Assembly: GCA_027604505.1 (NCBI GenBank)
Contig: JADIIX010000057.1
Span: 971 to 64,970 of the forward strand
From: Gonapodya sp. JEL0774
Lineage: Eukaryota; Monoblepharomycota; Monoblepharidomycetes; Monoblepharidales; Gonapodyaceae
Length of the DNA stretch: 64,000 nt
Reading direction: 5' to 3'
Each line of letters opens with the position of its first letter. The stretch's first letter is position 1. The position numbers were made by a program, and so were the translations under genes. Under the pieces are notes generated by a model. It searched no databases. It was not told where the DNA came from and was given only the letters and a program-made list of their open reading frames with translations. Shown here piece by piece: positions 58,699 to 64,000 of the stretch.

Positions 58699-59930
58699 AT
58701 GCGAACCTACGCTCCCCAACCCCTCACATTGATCCGCCCTGATCCCCGGCACTATGAAACTGACTATGAAGCGAGCTTCATGGATAAGAAGCCTGTGGTG
58801 CCAATGGAGGAACGGAGATTTATGCCAAAGGCTGGTTGTAACTCGGAGGTGCATATTGCTTCCGGTTGGTGGGGTGAGAATGGAAGAACAGAGCTGTGGA
58901 TCTGAAAGTGCTTCGACCGGTGGGATTGAATTGAGTTCAAGCACGAGCGACGGTGTATTGGACTGTCACAGAGAGAACCCGGCTAGCAAAATTGGAAAGT
59001 TCTCGTCATATGGGATACTGTGTCGGTAACGATATTGGGACACGGACAGACCTGGGAACCAGGTGGAAATAACATGCATGACCTTTGGAACGAAGGACGA
59101 ATATTCGCATGTGACCACTCAAGAATTTGTAACTCCGGACCCTTTTCTGATGGGCCAGTGGAAACCGTGCGAAAGCGATCACTTTTTGTTAGTTGACCTT
59201 CTGCCACTCATTCCATCCCATTCACTCCAGCCTGTAGACCTTGCAGCCCTCGACGCGGAAATTGCCACGGCCTTGAAACGTCTCGTGGCATCATCCTTTA
59301 AATCCACCTACGGAGAATCGTACGGGAAGCGTGGGTCCACTTTGCGGCTTGTTTACATCAGCTGAATCTTGCTCCATCAGAACTTCTCACATTTTTGCTC
59401 TGCATCGACTCCCTATAGCAGCTTCTACCTCCACCACACTCCCTCCCCTTCCTCCCACGAACCTCACCACCAACCACAGCCCCCATTACCAATTCCAACC
59501 CCGCCCCGACAGCCCTCACACCACGTCCCTCTCTCGCCACTGTTACACGGATCAAACTCACCTCAACCCTTCTCTTATTGATCCAACCCCGTTTCGACGC
59601 CGCCACCGTGTCTCTATCGACGGAGGCACTGTTCCTGGGAACATTCCCGTACCAAGGGAGGTGACGTCGACGTTTGTGAGGGATTTCTTGAGGCCTGAGA
59701 CTGGCGTGAAGGTTGCAAAGGGGTCGTATGGGACAACGTACGGGGCACAGTTTGGGGAAAGAAGTTTGAAGTTAGAGGTCGGTGCCAAGATGCAGCCGCA
59801 ACAGCAGCACGGTCGAGCGACGCCTAATAACTCTGAATGGGGTGAGACAGAAGATGGGGAAGTTGAAAGCGGGGGCGATCGGATGGAGTACCGAACTGTC
59901 GTGCAGAAGGCATTCAAATATCGCAAGTGA
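58699..59930 (+). CDS. Hypothetical protein with TYGxxYG motifs, possibly axonemal
   Basis: A multi-exon gene, only partly resolved. Exon 1 starts at the ATG 58699 (MRTYAPQPLTLIRPDP) and runs through YETDYEASFMDKK and PMEERRFMPKAG, to a GTTGGT donor near 58865. Later coding pieces are seen at about 59090-59190 (DEYSHVTTQEFVTPDP), 59230-59330 (SSFKSTYGESYGK) and 59550-59930 (GSYGTTYGAQFG, ending FKYRK). Repeated TYGxxYG/TYGxxFG and EYSxxTT-like motifs recall short repeats of microtubule inner or stabilising proteins of axonemes, but I cannot name a family. Given DRC3 in the same window, a flagellar role is a reasonable guess and no more. Internal exon borders are uncertain. Confidence 0.4.
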
Positions 59931-60475
59931 GTTTCGGGTCGAGCTCTGGGCCAGGGTGAGATCACGAGATCTATCTACTGAAATTATACTCTTTTGTCCT
60001 GAATTCGTCGTGCAAGACCCACATGCATGTAATCAAAGTTTCAATATCTTGAGCGCCGTGAATCGGCATCGACCTATCACAGTACAGTGTTCCAGGATAA
60101 TAGAAAACAATATAACTGTACCATACTACTACTCATAGAACACAAAGTCCAGCCCTAACGCTCTGATGCTGGGGGACCTGTGGCACAGGCGCCGCCAGTC
60201 TATTCAAGAATAAATCTACGATACTTTAATTCACAATTATTCACTTGACATTTACGATCTGAAAAGAGCCTTACTACACCGGGCCGGTATGCGGTACCGC
60301 TCGACATAGGTGCGGAACGCCAAAGGCTAAGTTCGCCACCAATCGGAAAACCAACAGTCCACTGGCTCTGATTTCGCCACACGTTCTTGCTCTTCCCTTT
60401 CTTTCGTTTCTCTGCTTTAACCGCTTTCGCCTCCACTTGACGGACCTCCTGCGTCAAATGACCTTCGTCACCGAT
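59931..60475. other. Convergent 3' spacer
   Basis: This 545-bp spacer lies between the plus-strand hypothetical gene and the minus-strand C2-MUN copy C. No supported gene. Confidence 0.55.
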
Positions 60476-63400
60476 CTACCTCCCACCAGACGCTGCCCTC
60501 GCCCTCGATTCAGCGACCAACTGCGCCCTTGTCTTGTACTCCCCTGAACCAGAAGACGACCCTGGTGTGCTCGTAGTCGCCGTTGTGCCAGTGGCTTGTG
60601 GGTAAGTTGGACGAGATCCGGGAGGGGGTGGGTGAGAAGGAGGAGGAGGGTGTGAGGGCGGAGGGGGAGCGGTGTATCCACCAGAGGTATACTGCGGATA
60701 ACTTTGGTACGTAGGTGAGGTAGGATACGTGGTTGGGGACGAGTAGCTCTGCTGTGCCGGGTACGAAGGGTGAGAGGGGTACGTTGGCTGATTCGCATAA
60801 GTTGGTTGAGACGGGTAGGTCGGTTGGGTTGGGTAGGTCGGTTGAGTTGGGTACATCGGCTGTCCCGAAGAGTGTCTGGGCGAGGGCAAGTTTGGCAGAT
60901 TTGGGTAAGGCATTCCGCCTCCTGAACTTGACGTTCTCGGCGAGTGCCCAGAAGGGTAAGCCCCAGTACCTGCCAAATTCGTGTTGGACCCGCTAGGGCT
61001 CGGATTCGCACTGTTCTGGCTGCTTCCGCCCCCAGTCGCGGCAGCACGTAGGGCACGCGCTTCAGCTTGCAGCTGGGCAGTGGTCTTGTAACCGCCGTCA
61101 GAATGAACAGAAACATTTTCCGATTTGCCTCCCGGCATTGGGGTGCCCGGTCCAGATGTCGAAGGAGACGCGGGACCTGAGCCCGATTGAGCCGCTTTGG
61201 CAGCTCGTGCTTCGGCTTGAATTTGTGCTGTGGTTTTGCCGACGGCAATAATCGGAGTAGGATCAGATCCGCGGTGGCGTCCCATAGATCGCATCTGTTC
61301 AGTGGTCATGTACTCGCCAGAACCGGATGTCGGTGTGGTAGGCACGTCGCTCGAAGACCGAGCGACAGCATATGGCGGTTGCGGCGGTCCTAATGGCGCT
61401 TTCGGACCAGAAGCGGCCTCCGAAGCTGATGGCATGGCCGAAACACGGCGTGGGGGAACATTTTCGCTTGTCAAAACTTTTCCTGGTCCGTGACTGCGAT
61501 TGTAATCGTGACTGGAATGGACCCTTGGAGGAGGGTCGCCAGCCGAAGTGTGACTTGGCTGCGGCCTTGGAGGAAGATCTGAAGACCGTTGTGGAGAATC
61601 TCCTTGCGAGTGCCTACTAGAAACCGACGGCCGCTCTGAGGGAGTTCCACTGGGCGATGGCACAGTGGATGGTGAATTTGCACCATCTGTGGGCATGGGC
61701 GGCCGTTCTGGAAGAGAAGATCCAACAGAACTAAGCTGCGTATGTTGATTTGGAGATGAGACACGGGACGGTGAACTGGTGCCATTGGCAGGAACGGTTG
61801 AAGAAACCCCAGTTCGATTTCCCAAAGAAGGGGATCCAGATCTTTGCACTTCCTCGGAGGCTTCCACTGACGGTCTTGATGACATTCTTGGCCGAGGCTG
61901 TCCTGCTTGTGAAGATTCCGGGTTATTTCTGTGGGAACTCTGATCAACTGAATTTGAAGATCGTGCTAGGTCGATTGCTACGATAGGTACCACGTCAGCA
62001 GGTGCCGTTTTTTCTTCACCAAATGGTAGCATAAAGGAAGCAGTCTGAAGCTCTGCAGTTGTGGGTGTTGCAACCTTGTGAGGAAGCCTGGGCACCGGAC
62101 TTGGGGAAGAAGGTTTCAAGACAGCGCCCGCACCAGCTGATGCGGTACGTTGGGCCGAAGTGGGAAGTACCGCTGCTCCAGCCGGTACCGATGCTGAGAG
62201 CTCTCGATTGGTGATGGAGGCGCGTTCGGGTGGGGTTCCAATTTTCTCTGGCGGAGGTACTGCGCTCGATGCGAGCGCATGTTTCGGGGCTGAGGGTTTG
62301 GAAATGACTTTGACGACATCCAGATCCAAGTCATCGAGCAGAGGATTCGAAATTCCAGACGACTGAGCTTGAGCTGCCTCCAGTCCGCTTGAAGATTGCT
62401 GCGACGCCTCCGATCCACGTCTGGAAGCCTCCTGCATTTGGGCAGTAGTTCGTGCACCAGGAAGGGTCAATGGTTTTGTCACAACGGGAGCTTCCCGAAC
62501 ACCTGAAAGATCCGCTTTCCGTTTTGCTTCGGCAAGTGCGGCAGCCTCTTGGGCTTTTTTTGCATCGAATTCTCTTTGTGCTTGTTTTGCTTTCTCCTCC
62601 GCCTCCTTTAGAAGTTCCGGTGCTCGTTCATCCATCACAGAAAGTAGAAGATCACGAACGCGTCGCCAAGCAGTACTTTCAATGTCACTCCATTCAAATC
62701 CGTATTTTATGCCATTCACTAGGGACAAAACGCTTGGACAATCAGATGATGGTCATATCCCACAGAAGACTAACTCACCGTCACAAAGCATCAGGGAACG
62801 GAATACATTTAAACCCTCCAAGGCGCACTCTGCAACTTTCTTTCTGCGCATCGCTAAATCTTCAGCTTCCTTCTTCTTGTCTGATGTTCCGAAAAAACTC
62901 AGATAATTGTAACCCGAACTCTGACTCCATTTTTCGAGGCCTTCCTTCAGCCCATCGGAAACGTTTCGAGTAATCGTGTTGTAAAAGTGAATAACGAGAA
63001 GATTAGGGGGCACTTCGATGGAATCTTCATCATCTCCGAGATCCTGAACAGAAACCCCGCGGGCTAGTTCCTGCATTGCCTTCTCGCGTCTTTTCCAACG
63101 CTGCCATTTCAACGGCAACTTCATCTTGGTTTTGGATGCCACCCATTCACCGACCTTTAAATCTAGCCACATATTTATAACTGCAAAGCTTTCATCAAGG
63201 TAGGTCGTGACCTGTGCGATGGCGGTTTCCATTTTGGCCGGTCCGCCCTCCACGACCCCCAGCTTTTCAACCGCTTTATGCACGACACGTCGAGTGAAAC
63301 GTGCAATGTTGTCCTCCACTGTGCCCAGCGCATCACCGACACCGTGCTCAATGTCCCAACGAGCGCGGTCCAACCAAAACTGTAGATTATCGGCATACTG

Positions 63401-64000
63401 GGGGTCTTTATCAGCATCATTCTTCCACACCCGGATAAAAATTTGACTGCGGTGTTCCTCGTCCAGATAAATCTTCCTTTCTTGTACAGAATAGTCATCC
63501 AGATTATCAAGTGGCAGCAATGGCGACCCCACCGGTGGTCCTTGTCGTGCAGCATTCGCATTGAAAGGAATGTAGAGTCCAAACCACCCAACAGGCTTTT
63601 CTGTCCCGAAACCACCAAATGTCTTCTTGTAGACGACAATTTCGACTTGCCCGTACGGAAGGTCATCCATCTCAGAAAAGACGAATGTGTCGTTCCAGTT
63701 TGGATCACCGACTCCAGATGCAGATACCACAGACTTTGTCCTACCCAACTCAAGCGGGTCCACAATACCCTGTGCGGCCTGCCCAGCTTTCGCTTCATTA
63801 AACTGCCCCAAATAGCGACGACCATATTCTCCCTCCATTCGAATAACGGCGTAATACTCGCCGGGACTTCCGTCAGTCGCTCCCTTGCTATCTAAAGCTC
63901 GTGCGTTGATGATACGCAAAGAATATGATGCACGGCCGGTTGCTTTCTTCGGGGGATGACTGGCATTGTGGTCAGCGATCAGTTTGGTGTACATTGGCGC
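60476..64000 (-). CDS. C2-MUN (UNC-13/Munc13-like) protein, fungal type, copy C (5' end outside window)
   Basis: Partial: two exons, beyond 64000-62779 and 62718-60476, about 1,150 residues in the window. The first holds a C2 domain (SYSLRIINARALDSKG, EYYAVIRMEGEYGRRYLG, GDPNWNDTFVFSE, GWFGLYIPF) and an MHD2-like helical region (LQFWLDRARWDIEHG, PPNLLVIHFYNTITRNVSDGL). It ends at SLMLCD, where a phase-1 intron leads to VNGIKYGFEWSDIESTAWRR, parallel to copy A (ALFYCE, VDDVRYGFDICQLET). A coiled, Ala/Lys-rich stretch follows, then a long Ser/Pro-rich tail with five copies of a T(T/R)AQ(L/M/I)xAE-like motif and a YPTQPT repeat. The expected MUN core lies outside the window. Function is inferred from Munc13/Ync13 relatives: priming of vesicle fusion. 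Confidence 0.87.
60770..60860 (-). repeat. TYPxQP repeat in copy C tail
   Basis: About seven imperfect units encode T-Y-P-(T/S/N)-Q-P with an 18-base spacing. They form a Tyr/Pro/Gln-rich low-complexity segment near the C-terminus of C2-MUN copy C. Confidence 0.85.

Noticed and set aside
60454-61248. Overlapping minus-strand frame of 264 codons in the copy C tail
   Set aside because: Arg/Leu/Pro-rich shadow of the real tail frame, which is continuous with the conserved C2-MUN part.
1-64000. Search for insertion sequences, CRISPR arrays, biosynthetic clusters or viral genes
   Set aside because: No transposase, reverse transcriptase, integrase, long terminal or inverted repeat, repeat-spacer array, NRPS/PKS or viral replication motif could be recognised in any frame.

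Overview
The window is nuclear DNA from a fungus. Most genes are broken by short GT-AG introns, mostly 45-130 bp. Families typical of fungi are present: a chitin deacetylase, an SH3-tailed membrane sensor, fungal C2-MUN proteins and an MCT-type MFS transporter. A dynein regulatory complex subunit (DRC3) at 44-46 kb implies a motile flagellum, so the best inference is a zoosporic fungus of the chytrid kind. I see no bacterial operons, rRNA, CRISPR array or intact transposon.

Layout. 1-8.8 kb: a large low-complexity protein ending in a CBM21-like glycogen/PP1-targeting module, then a leucine-rich-repeat gene in which each repeat is one exon. 10.3-13.2 kb: an MPPED-type metallophosphoesterase and a small Cys-rich single-pass membrane protein with a PPxY tail. 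13.6-18.6 kb: a Munc13-like protein. 19.5-25.7 kb: a small protein resembling the C-terminus of VIT/VWA proteins, an unresolved small gene, a seven-transmembrane protein and an MCT-type transporter. 25.8-34.8 kb, all on the minus strand: a membrane protein with a Cys-rich ectodomain and cytosolic SH3 domain, a RING-CH (MARCH-type) membrane E3 ligase, and a membrane-anchored chitin deacetylase. 36.1-43.7 kb: a C2-MUN protein. 44-46.2 kb: DRC3. 46.7-48.9 kb: a secreted protein with a thrombospondin type 1 domain and a C-type-lectin-like domain. 49.1-56.3 kb: a second C2-MUN protein. 57.7-59.9 kb: mitochondrial ribosomal protein uL30m and a hypothetical, possibly axonemal gene. 60.5-64 kb: a third C2-MUN gene that runs off the window.

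The main theme is membrane traffic and the cell surface. Four genes of the Munc13/UNC-13 type lie within about 50 kb, and all four have a phase-1 intron at the same place near the end of the MUN region. Around them are surface or secretory proteins: chitin deacetylase, TSP1-lectin protein, SH3 sensor, 7TM protein, RING-CH ligase and transporter. I infer local duplication of an exocytosis regulator; the joint function of the neighbourhood is speculation.

Limits. Exon borders were worked out by hand from splice consensus, reading phase and family motifs. Where exon lengths could be summed they gave an intact frame. Unresolved points are stated in each entry: the MPPED exon 1-2 junction, the C2-MUN break near 39.3 kb, the 5' end of the first Munc13-like gene, and parts of the SH3-protein ectodomain.
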